Assembly: GCA_017624115.1 (NCBI GenBank)
Contig: JAGANQ010000027.1
Coordinates: forward strand, 1-38,306
Direction: 5' to 3'
Source of the DNA: Lachnospiraceae bacterium
GTDB lineage: Bacteria > Bacillota > Clostridia > Lachnospirales > Lachnospiraceae
DNA: 38,306 nt
This document shows, in pieces, positions 8,504 through 16,286 of the stretch (within the stretch, counting starts at the first letter, position 1; every line of letters starts with the position of its first letter). The notes under the pieces were generated by a model that did no database searches, was not told the origin of the DNA, and worked only from the letters and a program-made list of their open reading frames with translations. The translations under genes were made by a program, and so were the position numbers.

Positions 8504-10459
8504 ACGCGCACGCTTCTTTTTCTCTGCGGAAGCCTTCTTTTTTGACGCAGAAGCTTTCGCCGTTGCTGCTTTTTTAACGGATTTCTGCGGCATGGAAAAT
8601 TCCATCACTAATGACTGCATCGGCTGTAAATCAAATTCTATCGAATATGGGCGGCGGTCACACTCCAGCTTTTCAGGTCTGTATATACGCTTCTCATTCT
8701 TTTCAAAGCCGTCCTTATAGCTGTCCAGCAGCACCCGGCAGTCTGCCCTGCCCGGAACTCCCACACGATAATGCTCTCTCAGCATCGGTGTAAAATTCAT
8801 AACAAACAGCAGGCACTTCTTACCTGTCTTGTCTTTACGGATGAAGCTGAATGTACTCCTGTCTCCATCCTCGCAGTTAATCCACTCAAAGCCGTCCCAG
8901 CTCTCATCAAGCCCGGTCATGGCCGGATGCGAAGTATACAAGTATAGTAATCTCTTCACATACTCCTGCAGATTTTTATGCTCCTTTTCCTTCAGCAAAA
9001 ACCAATCGAGAGAACGCTCCTCGCTCCATTCCCGCAGTTGTCCAAATTCCTGCCCCATGAATAACAGCTTTCTGCCCGGATGCCCGAACATAAATGTATA
9101 CGCCGTCTTAAGATTCTCAAATTTGTCTGCGAAATATCCCGGCATCTTCTCCAGCATCGAGCATTTCAGATGAACTACCTCATCATGGGACAATACCAGA
9201 ATGTAGTTCTCGCTGAATGCATACGTCATGCTGAAGGTCATCTTGTTATGGCTGTATTTCTTAAATAACGGGTCTGTCTTCACATATTCCAGGAAATCAT
9301 TCATCCAGCCCATGTTCCATTTGTAGGAGAAACCCAGTCCGCCCTCCTCCGCCGGCCGTGTCACCTTCGGCCATGCCGTAGACTCCTCAGCTATCACAAT
9401 AGCATTCGGCACCTGCTTTGCGACAACCGAATTCAAATGACGGAAGAATTCAATTGCCTCCAGATTCTCATGCCCGCCGTATATATTCGGCACCCAGTTG
9501 CCCGGTGTCTTGCCGTAATCAAGATACAGCATGGAAGCAACCGCATCCACACGCAGACCATCCACATGATATTCCTTCAGCCAGTACAGCGCATTGGCAA
9601 TCAGAAAATCTGTCACCTCGGTCTTGCCATAATCAAAAATCTTCGTTCCCCAATCAGGATGCTCGCCCTTTCTGGGGTCTGCATACTCATAGACACAGGT
9701 ACCGTCGAAATTAGCCAGTCCATGACTGTCTCTCGGGAAATGAGCCGGTACCCAGTCAAGGATAACACCGATTCCCAGACTGTGCATATAGTTTACAAAA
9801 TACATAAATTCCTTTGGCGTTCCATAACGTGATGTCGGTGCATAGTATCCTGTCACCTGATATCCCCAGGAACCGTCATACGGATGCTCGGCGATACCCA
9901 TCAGTTCTACATGTGTATAACCCATTTCCTTTACATAGGCACCAAGCTCATGTGCCATCTCCACATAATTATAGAAACCACCGTTTTCCAGATCCTCTGT
10001 CTTCTTCCAGGAACCGATATGTACCTCGTAGATTGCCATCGGATTAGAATGGTGCACCCACTTTTTATCCGTCCACTTAAATCCTGTAATATCCGTGACA
10101 ACAGAAGCCGTATTCGGTCTTAGCTCAGAATAATTCGCATATGGATCAGCCTTCATAATTGTTTCACCGGACGGTGTTACGATGGCATATTTATACAGCT
10201 CTCCTTCACCTATTCCCGGCACGAACAGCTCAAAGATGCCGGAATCCCCCAGCTTCGTCATATTGTGGTTATAGCCCACCCAGCCGTTAAAATTACCTAC
10301 TACACTGACATTCTTCGCCCTTGGTGCCCACACAGCAAAATATACGCCCTTCTCTCCCTCATACTCTGTTATATGGGCACCCAGCTTTTTGTAAATCTCA
10401 TAATGCGTTCCCTGACCAAACAGATAGCGATCCACCTCTGTGATAAATCCTGTTTCCAT
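8501..10459 (-). CDS. glgB: 1,4-alpha-glucan branching enzyme GlgB
   Basis: GlgB cuts alpha-1,4-glucan chains and rejoins them through alpha-1,6 bonds during glycogen synthesis in the cytoplasm. An N-terminal CBM48 domain (about residues 35-110, GVYFAVWAPRAKNVSVVGNF) precedes a GH13 barrel. Signature motifs are WGYQVTGYYAPTSRYG, DGLRVDAVASMLYLDYG with the nucleophile Asp at about 305, IAEEST with the acid/base Glu at about 358, and LSHDEVVH. A C-terminal beta domain follows. The start is placed at 10459, nine bases after AAGGAG; an ATG at 10468 touches the binding site. At 652 aa it is normal. The last 30 residues are a Lys/Ala/Ser-rich tail (SASKKKASAEKKKRAR), which is unusual for GlgB. It lies 20 bp behind the GH13 glycosidase in one operon. 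No other glg genes are in view. Confidence 0.97.
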   Translation of the reverse strand: METGFITEVDRYLFGQGTHYEIYKKLGAHITEYEGEKGVYFAVWAPRAKNVSVVGNFNGWVGYNHNMTKLGDSGIFELFVPGIGEGELYKYAIVTPSGETIMKADPYANYSELRPNTASVVTDITGFKWTDKKWVHHSNPMAIYEVHIGSWKKTEDLENGGFYNYVEMAHELGAYVKEMGYTHVELMGIAEHPYDGSWGYQVTGYYAPTSRYGTPKEFMYFVNYMHSLGIGVILDWVPAHFPRDSHGLANFDGTCVYEYADPRKGEHPDWGTKIFDYGKTEVTDFLIANALYWLKEYHVDGLRVDAVASMLYLDYGKTPGNWVPNIYGGHENLEAIEFFRHLNSVVAKQVPNAIVIAEESTAWPKVTRPAEEGGLGFSYKWNMGWMNDFLEYVKTDPLFKKYSHNKMTFSMTYAFSENYILVLSHDEVVHLKCSMLEKMPGYFADKFENLKTAYTFMFGHPGRKLLFMGQEFGQLREWSEERSLDWFLLKEKEHKNLQEYVKRLLYLYTSHPAMTGLDESWDGFEWINCEDGDRSTFSFIRKDKTGKKCLLFVMNFTPMLREHYRVGVPGRADCRVLLDSYKDGFEKNEKRIYRPEKLECDRRPYSIEFDLQPMQSLVMEFSMPQKSVKKAATAKASASKKKASAEKKKRAR

Positions 10460-10479
10460 GCATTCCATCTCCTTATTTA

Positions 10480-11829
10480 CTATTTTTCTATCCGAATCAT
10501 CGTACCTCTGTGTGCTGGAAGTGTGAGCCGAATTCTTCCGCCATCCTCTACAGGTACCGCTTCCTCTGTAAACAAATCCTTTGCTCTGCTGCCTGCAAAA
10601 CCGCAGACTGTCTCCACCACCGCCGGTTCATCATCATTATTCACCGCTACCAGCACCATACTGTTGTCCAGATATCTTCCAAATACATACTGGCGGTTTT
10701 TTAACAGCAGCTCTTTATAACGTCCATAAGAAATCTCCTGGTTTTCCTTATGAAGCTGTCCCAGCTTTGCGATATAGGCAGAATATTCATTATCCAACTC
10801 CGCCTTCTTCATAATGTCTATCTGCGGACGCAGCGGACTGTCATCACTGCCGGCCTTGCGGCCCTCCATTCCCCACTCCGAGCCGTAATAAACAGACGGT
10901 ATACCCGGTAATGTATACAAAAGCATCTGCACCGGATAGTAATCCTCTTTTCTCGTCAGCTTACTCATAAGGCGGTCTACATCATGGTTGTCGGTAAAGT
11001 TATATAGCTTCCTGCCTCTGCAGATACCGCCATTATCATCTGACAGCCTGCGCACCGTATGCGCGATTTCAAAATAATTATAATCATTATGACCGGAATA
11101 CAGTCCCTTATGAAGCTCATAATTCGTCACAGAATGAAGCATTACATCATTTGCCCAGCGCGAATAATCTCCGTGAATCACCTCACCCATCAGCCAGAAA
11201 TCCGGCTTCTTCTGGGTCGTGATACTGCGCATTTCCTTCATAAAATCAAACTCCAGGCAATCCGCGCAGTCCAGACGGATACCGTCAATGTCAAATTCGT
11301 CAATCCAGAAGCGAATCACATCAAACAAATAATCCTTCACTTCGCGGTTCCAGAGATTAAGATTCACCAGCTCATAGCAGTTTCTCCATGCCTCATAGCC
11401 AAAACCGTCATTGTAATGTGTATTTCCCCAGAAATTAATTCCCTTATACCAGTCCTTATATCTCGAATTCTCGCGGTTCGCCTGAATATCCTTAAAAGCA
11501 AAGAATTCTCTTCCGGTATGATTGAACACTCCATCCACCACAACTCTGATGCCTGCTTCGTGACACAGGGACACGAACTCCTTAAAATCATCATTTGTCC
11601 CCAGACGCACATCCACCTTCCGGTAATCCTTTGTATCATACCCATGTGTCGAAGACTCAAACAGCGGCCCAATATACACCGCTGTAAATCCCATTTCCTT
11701 CATATGTGGAACCCACAGCTTCAGCTTTGCGAAACCATCTCCCGTTTCCCCATGATTCTCCCTCGGCGCTCCCACAAGCCCCAGAGGATATATATGATAA
11801 AACACTGCTTCCTCGTACCAATAACCCAT
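10480..11829 (-). CDS. GH13 alpha-amylase family glycosidase
   Basis: A cytoplasmic (no signal peptide) 449-aa GH13 hydrolase acting on alpha-glucosidic bonds, probably of maltodextrins or glycogen fragments. The catalytic set is complete: DGVFNH at 99-104, GIRLD with nucleophile Asp187, GEVIHG with acid/base Glu216, and FTDNHD with Asp283. It is shorter than typical 550-600 aa alpha-glucosidases, with a small C-terminal beta domain (VLVAVNNDD to HRGTMIRIEK) and no N-terminal CBM. AAGGAGAGG lies upstream of the ATG. It sits between tetR (23 bp upstream) and glgB (20 bp downstream), all minus strand, which suggests shared control and a role in glycogen or alpha-glucan turnover. Substrate cannot be fixed from sequence. 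Confidence 0.93.
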   Translation of the reverse strand: MGYWYEEAVFYHIYPLGLVGAPRENHGETGDGFAKLKLWVPHMKEMGFTAVYIGPLFESSTHGYDTKDYRKVDVRLGTNDDFKEFVSLCHEAGIRVVVDGVFNHTGREFFAFKDIQANRENSRYKDWYKGINFWGNTHYNDGFGYEAWRNCYELVNLNLWNREVKDYLFDVIRFWIDEFDIDGIRLDCADCLEFDFMKEMRSITTQKKPDFWLMGEVIHGDYSRWANDVMLHSVTNYELHKGLYSGHNDYNYFEIAHTVRRLSDDNGGICRGRKLYNFTDNHDVDRLMSKLTRKEDYYPVQMLLYTLPGIPSVYYGSEWGMEGRKAGSDDSPLRPQIDIMKKAELDNEYSAYIAKLGQLHKENQEISYGRYKELLLKNRQYVFGRYLDNSMVLVAVNNDDEPAVVETVCGFAGSRAKDLFTEEAVPVEDGGRIRLTLPAHRGTMIRIEK

Positions 11830-11852
11830 CTTTATCCTCTCCTTTTCCCTTG

Positions 11853-12425
11853 CTATGAATAAATTCCATGCAGAAACTGATGCACCACCGCATAAATCTT
11901 TTCATCACTTAACATATTTTCCGTACTCTTTTCGTTATATACCATCATATAACAGTTAATCACTCCCAGAAAACCTATTGCAAACTGCTCCTGCCTGCCA
12001 TTCATATTACCCAGATAGTCACCGGCTCTCACAAAGGTGTCAATTATCAGTTCATACTGTCTGGAGATAAACGGCATCGCCGCCTTATGTGCCTCACTCT
12101 CCGTCGACGAGTACATCAGTCCCAGCATCAAAAAATAAAAGTAATGCTCCCTTCTGCCAAAGTCCAGATATACTTTTGCCAGCTGATACAGCTGTTCCTC
12201 AAATCTCAGTTTTTTGCTCTGCACCTCGAGAATACGATGCAGCAGCAGCTCACCCTTCTCTTCTATCAGCGCTTCCAGAAGTCCCAGCTTGCTCTTATAA
12301 TAGTAATACATGGTCGGCTTCGTAATTCCCGCCATCTCTACGATTTCCTGCACCCCGGCAGCATCGTAGCCGCGCCGGTAAAAAAGCTCCAGCGCACATT
12401 GTAAAATCACTTCACGGTTATCCAT
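11853..12425 (-). CDS. TetR/AcrR family regulator
   Basis: A 190-aa one-component repressor. The N-terminal helix-turn-helix is typical: ALELFYRRGYDAAGVQEIVE then AGITKPTMYYYYKSKLGLLE (about residues 10-50). The C-terminal ligand domain is divergent. The start at 12425 follows AAAGGGGG by 7 bp; a start 7 codons upstream has no binding site. A consensus promoter with a palindrome at its -10 box lies 25-55 bp upstream, so autoregulation is likely. Because the GH13 and glgB genes follow at 23 and 20 bp, the regulator probably controls alpha-glucan metabolism together with itself. That pairing is inferred from gene order. Confidence 0.93.
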   Translation of the reverse strand: MDNREVILQCALELFYRRGYDAAGVQEIVEMAGITKPTMYYYYKSKLGLLEALIEEKGELLLHRILEVQSKKLRFEEQLYQLAKVYLDFGRREHYFYFLMLGLMYSSTESEAHKAAMPFISRQYELIIDTFVRAGDYLGNMNGRQEQFAIGFLGVINCYMMVYNEKSTENMLSDEKIYAVVHQFLHGIYS

Positions 12426-12449
12426 GAAATACCCCCTTTGATACATTTC

Positions 12450-12478
12450 ATTATACCAATCGGTATACGAGCTGTCAA
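12450..12478 (-). promoter_or_regulatory. Consensus promoter with TetR-type operator
   Basis: TTGACA (12478-12473), 17 bp, TATAAT (12455-12450) is a perfect housekeeping promoter on the minus strand. A 16-bp palindrome, TATACC-AATC-GGTATA (12452-12467), lies over the spacer and -10 box, where a bound regulator would block polymerase. It is the probable operator of the tetR-GH13-glgB operon. Confidence 0.9.
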
Positions 12479-12632
12479 GACTGCCTCTTGCGCAGTTTTA
12501 GGCATTCTTTTTTATGTTCTGAGCCTGCAAACCGGTATGCTTCGAAAATTGTAGTATTTTATAGCAGAATATGCTAAGCTATGAATCATAGTAACAAGTC
12601 GATGAATTTACAATCTTATGGAGGAATAAAAA

Positions 12633-13127
12633 ATGATAACTTTACAGGAATACAGAACCGAAAGAAAGGAAGCCATATCACTAATCAAAGGTTTCTGGCT
12701 TGCACATAATCAATATCAACAATCGAACGAAGAAGCCGCCAGGGATTTAACTGTCTGGACTTCGGAAGGTCACAAATTTTATTTTATTCTCTCAGCTTCT
12801 GAAAAAGTCGGATTTATTCATCTTGGAAACAGAGGCGGGAAAATCGACTGGCTGGAGGATTTTTTTGTTCTTCCTGAGCATCAAAGAAAAGGAATCGGAA
12901 CTCAGGCGATTGCATTAATAGAAAAAATTGTCCGAACATATTCTGTATCTTTGTACATAGAAGCGGCTGCGAGAAATGAAGCCGCTATTCGGCTGTACAG
13001 GCGGTTAGGCTTTGACTGCCTGAATACAATTACAATCCGCAAGGATTTCCCGGAATACCAGTATGATGTTGTTAGAAATGAGCATATATATGGAGAAGAA
13101 TTCGAGATAAGAAAAAGCAAGATTTGA
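12633..13127 (+). CDS. GNAT family N-acetyltransferase
   Basis: A 164-aa acetyl-CoA-dependent acetyltransferase; the acceptor is unknown. The acetyl-CoA motif A is visible as FFVLPEHQRKGIGTQAIALI (about residues 74-93; Q-R-K-G-I-G matches Q/RxxGxG/A), followed by motif B AARNEAAIRLYRRLGFDC. GGAGGAA precedes the ATG by 8 bp. It is a single gene, divergent from the tetR operon. A 11-bp inverted repeat after the stop (13144-13154 with 13172-13182) lacks a T run and is a weak terminator at best. Confidence 0.9.
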   Translation: MITLQEYRTERKEAISLIKGFWLAHNQYQQSNEEAARDLTVWTSEGHKFYFILSASEKVGFIHLGNRGGKIDWLEDFFVLPEHQRKGIGTQAIALIEKIVRTYSVSLYIEAAARNEAAIRLYRRLGFDCLNTITIRKDFPEYQYDVVRNEHIYGEEFEIRKSKI

Positions 13128-13189
13128 AGCTAAGCGTCACTGGCTTTCTAAACGACTGAAGGAAGGCCATGCGTTTAGAAAGTTAAATA

Positions 13190-13250
13190 CAAACATTGTA
13201 AAACACCTTTACCCTTATGTGTTGACAATGTTTGCATTTCTGCATATAAT
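13190..13250 (+). promoter_or_regulatory. Promoter and operator dyad of dinJ-yafQ
   Basis: TTGACA (13222-13227), 17 bp, TATAAT (13245-13250) is a perfect promoter. A long imperfect dyad, CAAACATTGT (13190-13199) with ACAATGTTTG (13225-13234) and nested AACAC/GTGTT, overlaps the -35 box. DinJ-type antitoxins autoregulate through such inverted repeats, so this is the likely operator. Confidence 0.85.
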
Positions 13251-13274
13251 AAAGCTACGAAAGGAGTGAATTCT

Positions 13275-13556
13275 ATGGCAACAACTAATATTAATGTTCG
13301 TGTAGATACTGAACTGAAACAAGCTGCCGAAGCACTGTTTAATGATCTTGGTCTTAATATGTCCGCTGCCATTACCATGTTTCTTAAAAACGCTGTGAAC
13401 CACGACGGCATACCATTTGAAGTGAAACGTCCGAATCCAAATCCAGAAACCAAAGCTGCTCTTGCCGAATATAACGAAATGAAAAAAAACCCTGAAAGCT
13501 ATAAACGGTATAGCTCCTTTGATGACCTGATGAATGAGGTACTTACGGATGCTTGA
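13275..13556 (+). CDS. dinJ: RelB/DinJ family antitoxin
   Basis: The antitoxin of a type II toxin-antitoxin pair: it binds and neutralises the YafQ-type toxin and, with it, represses the operon. The N-terminal ribbon-helix-helix is recognisable (INVRVDTELKQAAEALFNDL then GLNMSAAITMFLKNAV). The C-terminal half (KKNPESYKRYSSFDDLMNEV) is the toxin-wrapping segment, similar to RelB/DinJ tails. The start at 13275 follows AAAGGAG; a GTG at 13266 lies within that site. It is 93 aa, normal for the family. The stop overlaps the toxin start by 8 bp, which is standard for coupled pairs. Confidence 0.95.
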   Translation: MATTNINVRVDTELKQAAEALFNDLGLNMSAAITMFLKNAVNHDGIPFEVKRPNPNPETKAALAEYNEMKKNPESYKRYSSFDDLMNEVLTDA

Positions 13557-13821
13557 AATCATACCCTCTAACCAATTTAAAAAAGATTTGAAACTTGCTA
13601 AGAAACGCGGGCTAAAAATAGAGCATCTGCGGGATGTTGTCAATACACTTGCTCTACAGCAAAAACTGGATGACAGTTACCGTGACCACTGTCTTACGGG
13701 ACAATACCGTGATTTTCACGAATGTCACATAGAGCCGGACTGGCTTCTTGTGTATCGTATCGATGGAGATGCTCTCGAACTATTTCTATTCCGTACTGGA
13801 ACACATTCCGATCTTTTCTGA
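13549..13821 (+). CDS. yafQ: YafQ family mRNA interferase toxin
   Basis: A 90-aa ribosome-dependent endoribonuclease toxin of the RelE/YafQ superfamily, which cuts mRNA in the A site. Family residues are in place: DHCLTGQYRDFHECHIEPDW (the two His, the Asp and the Trp of the active centre) and the terminal RTGTHSDLF with the last catalytic His. The start at 13549 overlaps dinJ by 8 bp; an ATG at 13534 is in frame, but family proteins start at the MLEIIP region. No lesion is visible, so the pair looks functional. A shared terminator follows. Confidence 0.95.
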   Translation: MLEIIPSNQFKKDLKLAKKRGLKIEHLRDVVNTLALQQKLDDSYRDHCLTGQYRDFHECHIEPDWLLVYRIDGDALELFLFRTGTHSDLF

Positions 13822-13860
13822 GGCGATTTAGGATGAATACGATATTGCTATGAATAGATA

Positions 13861-13895
13861 CAAAGGAGCAGGCGTCTGAGAACCCTGCTCCTTTG
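13861..13895. terminator. Bidirectional terminator between yafQ and the hydratase
   Basis: A 12-bp perfect stem, CAAAGGAGCAGG (13861-13872) with CCTGCTCCTTTG (13884-13895). It lies between convergent genes. T runs are short on both strands, so efficiency may be modest. Confidence 0.75.
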
Positions 13896-13912
13896 ATCAT
13901 TCATACTGTGTG

Positions 13913-16213
13913 TTACTTCATCTGCTTATTATTATAATTTATCAGACAACCCTTAAGGATAATCTCTCTCTCATCATCTGTCAAATCGCCGAGCGCCATC
14001 TCAAATTCTGCCAGCTCATCCTTCACGACATAAGCCTTTACAGAAGCAGCCTTATTCTTTACCGCATCAGCAATTCCCGGCACGAAGATGCAATCTCCGT
14101 TCTCAAAAGGAAGCTCACCCTCTGGAAGAATGAACGGAAGCATACCCCAGTTAATGAGGTTTGAACGGTAACGCTTGGTTGCATATTCTCTGGCAATATT
14201 TGCCAAACCGCCAAGTACTCTCTGGCAGGAAGCTGCCTGCTCACGCGCAGAACCGTCACCCGGCTTCACAGCGAAAATTGTGCTTCCAATTTCTGTCTGC
14301 TCTGCCTTAACCTGCGGATAAGCTTTCGCAATCACCTCAAATGCCTTCTTAACAGCTTCATTCGCCTCTGCCGGACTCTTTCCTGCTGTTCTTGCCTCCT
14401 CAGCCTTCTTGACCTCTTTTGCACGGCCTACATAAGCAGGGTCCTTTCTGGACAAAGTAAATTCAGCCAGTCCCAGAGGATTGGAACGATAGGAAGATGT
14501 CTCACCGGACGGAATCAGCTCGTCCGTAGTCGTTACCGGATCATGGATAACCGATACAACCTGTAAGAGGATATTATCTGTCAGCGGTGACATCTTCGGC
14601 CAGTCCTTAATATTTGGTCCGAATTTAACCGGAACAGACGGGTCAGGCTTGCCGACACCATTATATACACGATTATCATAAATTGTCTTATCAAAGAAAT
14701 ACTTCGGGTTTGTAAACTCGCCCTCAAAGGTATCTGCTGCTGTCAGATATCCCTTATTAGCTGCAGTTGCTGCGATAGAACGTGCATCCATCAGAGCAAC
14801 AGAAGCAATCTGTCCGCTCGTAACCTTAGAGCCCTCACGGTTCGGGAAGTTACGTGTGGAGTGACGGATACTCAGTCCCTTGTTTGCCGGAACATCTCCT
14901 GCGCCGAAGCACGGTCCGCAGAATGCCGTTCTCACAGTCGCACCTGCTGCCATGAAATCAGCGATACATCCGTTCTTCACCAGCTCCATGAAGATTGGCT
15001 GGCTCGCCGGATATACACTTAAGGAGAACTCATCTGCACCGATATTCTTTCCTCTTAAAATATCTGCTGCTGCACAGAGATTCTCAAAGCCGCCGCCCGC
15101 ACAGCCTGCAATAACACCCTGCTCCACATAGAGTCTGCCGTCATGCACCTTGTCCTTTAAGGTGAAATCAATATTATTATTGTCAAGGCTTATCTTCGCC
15201 TTCTTCTCTACGTCATCGAGAATATCCATCAGATTCGCATTCAGCTCTTCAATCGTATAGGTATTGCTTGGATGGAACGGCATCGCAATCATTGGCTTAA
15301 CCTTATCCAGATCCACATAAATCATACCGTCATAGTAAGCTACCTTACCCGGCTTTAATTCTGCATATTCCTCACTTCTGCCGTGAATCTCATAGAATTC
15401 CTTTACCTTATCATCGGTTGTCCAGATAGAGGACAGGCAGGTCGTCTCAGTTGTCATAACATCCACGCCGATACGGAAATCTACGCTCAGATTACCAACA
15501 GCGTCACCGATAAACTCCATTACCTTATTTTTTACATAACCATTTGCAAATACCTCACCGATAATTGCCAGCGCCACGTCCTGAGGACCTACGCCCTTTC
15601 TCGGCTTGCCAGTCAGGTACACACCCACTACACCCGGCATATTGATATCATAGGTCTGGGACAGCAGCTGCTTTACGATTTCCGGTCCGCCCTCACCTAC
15701 TGCCATAGTACCTAGTGCACCATAGCGTGTATGGCTGTCGGAGCCTAATATCATCTTGCCGCCGCCTGCCAGCATTTCTCTTGCAAACTGATGAATAACT
15801 GCCTGATGAGGTGGTACATAAATACCGCCGTAATGCTTGGCACAGGACAGGCCAAACATATGGTCATCCTCGTTAATGGTTCCACCAACTGCACATAAGC
15901 TGTTGTGGCAGTTTGTCAGTACATATGGTACAGGAAATGTCTCCAGTCCGCTGGCTCTTGCTGTCTGGATAATTCCGACAAATGTAATATCATGGGATGT
16001 CAGACGGTCAAACTTGATTTTCAGCTTGTCCATATTTCCCGAGGTATTGTGACTCTCCAGAATACCGTATGCCATTGTATTTTTCGCTGCTTCTTCTTTA
16101 GACAGATAAGCATCTCCCAGCTTCTGCTTCAGCAAAGCTTCACTGTTTTCAGATACTTCTACTACCTCGTTGCCATTCAACAGATAGGCTCCGCCTTTTG
16201 CTAATGTAACCAT
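13913..16213 (-). CDS. Aconitase family hydratase
   Basis: A 766-aa iron-sulfur (de)hydratase. It has the aconitase fold with all three 4Fe-4S ligands: GCAGGG with Cys371 and [10 protein letters not shown] with Cys432 and Cys435, spaced 61 and 3 residues as in aconitase. Other motifs are [14 protein letters not shown] near 157-170 and a swivel domain after about 560 (IFVPGIADA). Clostridial proteins of this length are usually annotated simply hydratase, and resemble E. coli YbhJ more than AcnA (about 890 aa) or the two-subunit isopropylmalate isomerase. Citrate/isocitrate is the default substrate, but another 2-hydroxy acid is possible. GAGGAGG precedes the ATG. It has its own promoter, in the gap after the histidine kinase. 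Confidence 0.9.
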   Translation of the reverse strand: MVTLAKGGAYLLNGNEVVEVSENSEALLKQKLGDAYLSKEEAAKNTMAYGILESHNTSGNMDKLKIKFDRLTSHDITFVGIIQTARASGLETFPVPYVLTNCHNSLCAVGGTINEDDHMFGLSCAKHYGGIYVPPHQAVIHQFAREMLAGGGKMILGSDSHTRYGALGTMAVGEGGPEIVKQLLSQTYDINMPGVVGVYLTGKPRKGVGPQDVALAIIGEVFANGYVKNKVMEFIGDAVGNLSVDFRIGVDVMTTETTCLSSIWTTDDKVKEFYEIHGRSEEYAELKPGKVAYYDGMIYVDLDKVKPMIAMPFHPSNTYTIEELNANLMDILDDVEKKAKISLDNNNIDFTLKDKVHDGRLYVEQGVIAGCAGGGFENLCAAADILRGKNIGADEFSLSVYPASQPIFMELVKNGCIADFMAAGATVRTAFCGPCFGAGDVPANKGLSIRHSTRNFPNREGSKVTSGQIASVALMDARSIAATAANKGYLTAADTFEGEFTNPKYFFDKTIYDNRVYNGVGKPDPSVPVKFGPNIKDWPKMSPLTDNILLQVVSVIHDPVTTTDELIPSGETSSYRSNPLGLAEFTLSRKDPAYVGRAKEVKKAEEARTAGKSPAEANEAVKKAFEVIAKAYPQVKAEQTEIGSTIFAVKPGDGSAREQAASCQRVLGGLANIAREYATKRYRSNLINWGMLPFILPEGELPFENGDCIFVPGIADAVKNKAASVKAYVVKDELAEFEMALGDLTDDEREIILKGCLINYNNKQMK

Positions 16214-16252
16214 TCTTCTTCCTCCTCTGACGCATAAATATTCGTTCTTATC

Positions 16253-16281
16253 ATTATATCGGTTCTGGGAGTAGATTGCAA
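16253..16281 (-). promoter_or_regulatory. Promoter of the hydratase gene
   Basis: TTGCAA (16281-16276), 17 bp, TATAAT (16258-16253) on the minus strand, about 40 bp upstream of the hydratase start and just after the histidine kinase stop. Confidence 0.7.
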
Positions 16282-16286
16282 GTCAT

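Noticed and set aside
12475-12520. Hairpin between tetR and the acetyltransferase
   Set aside because: Five-bp stems only (ACTGC/GCAGT or TGCCT/AGGCA), mutually exclusive and off the end of no gene.
13144-13182. Inverted repeat after the acetyltransferase gene as a terminator
   Set aside because: The 11-bp stem has a 17-nt loop and no T run; it may be structural, but termination is not supported.
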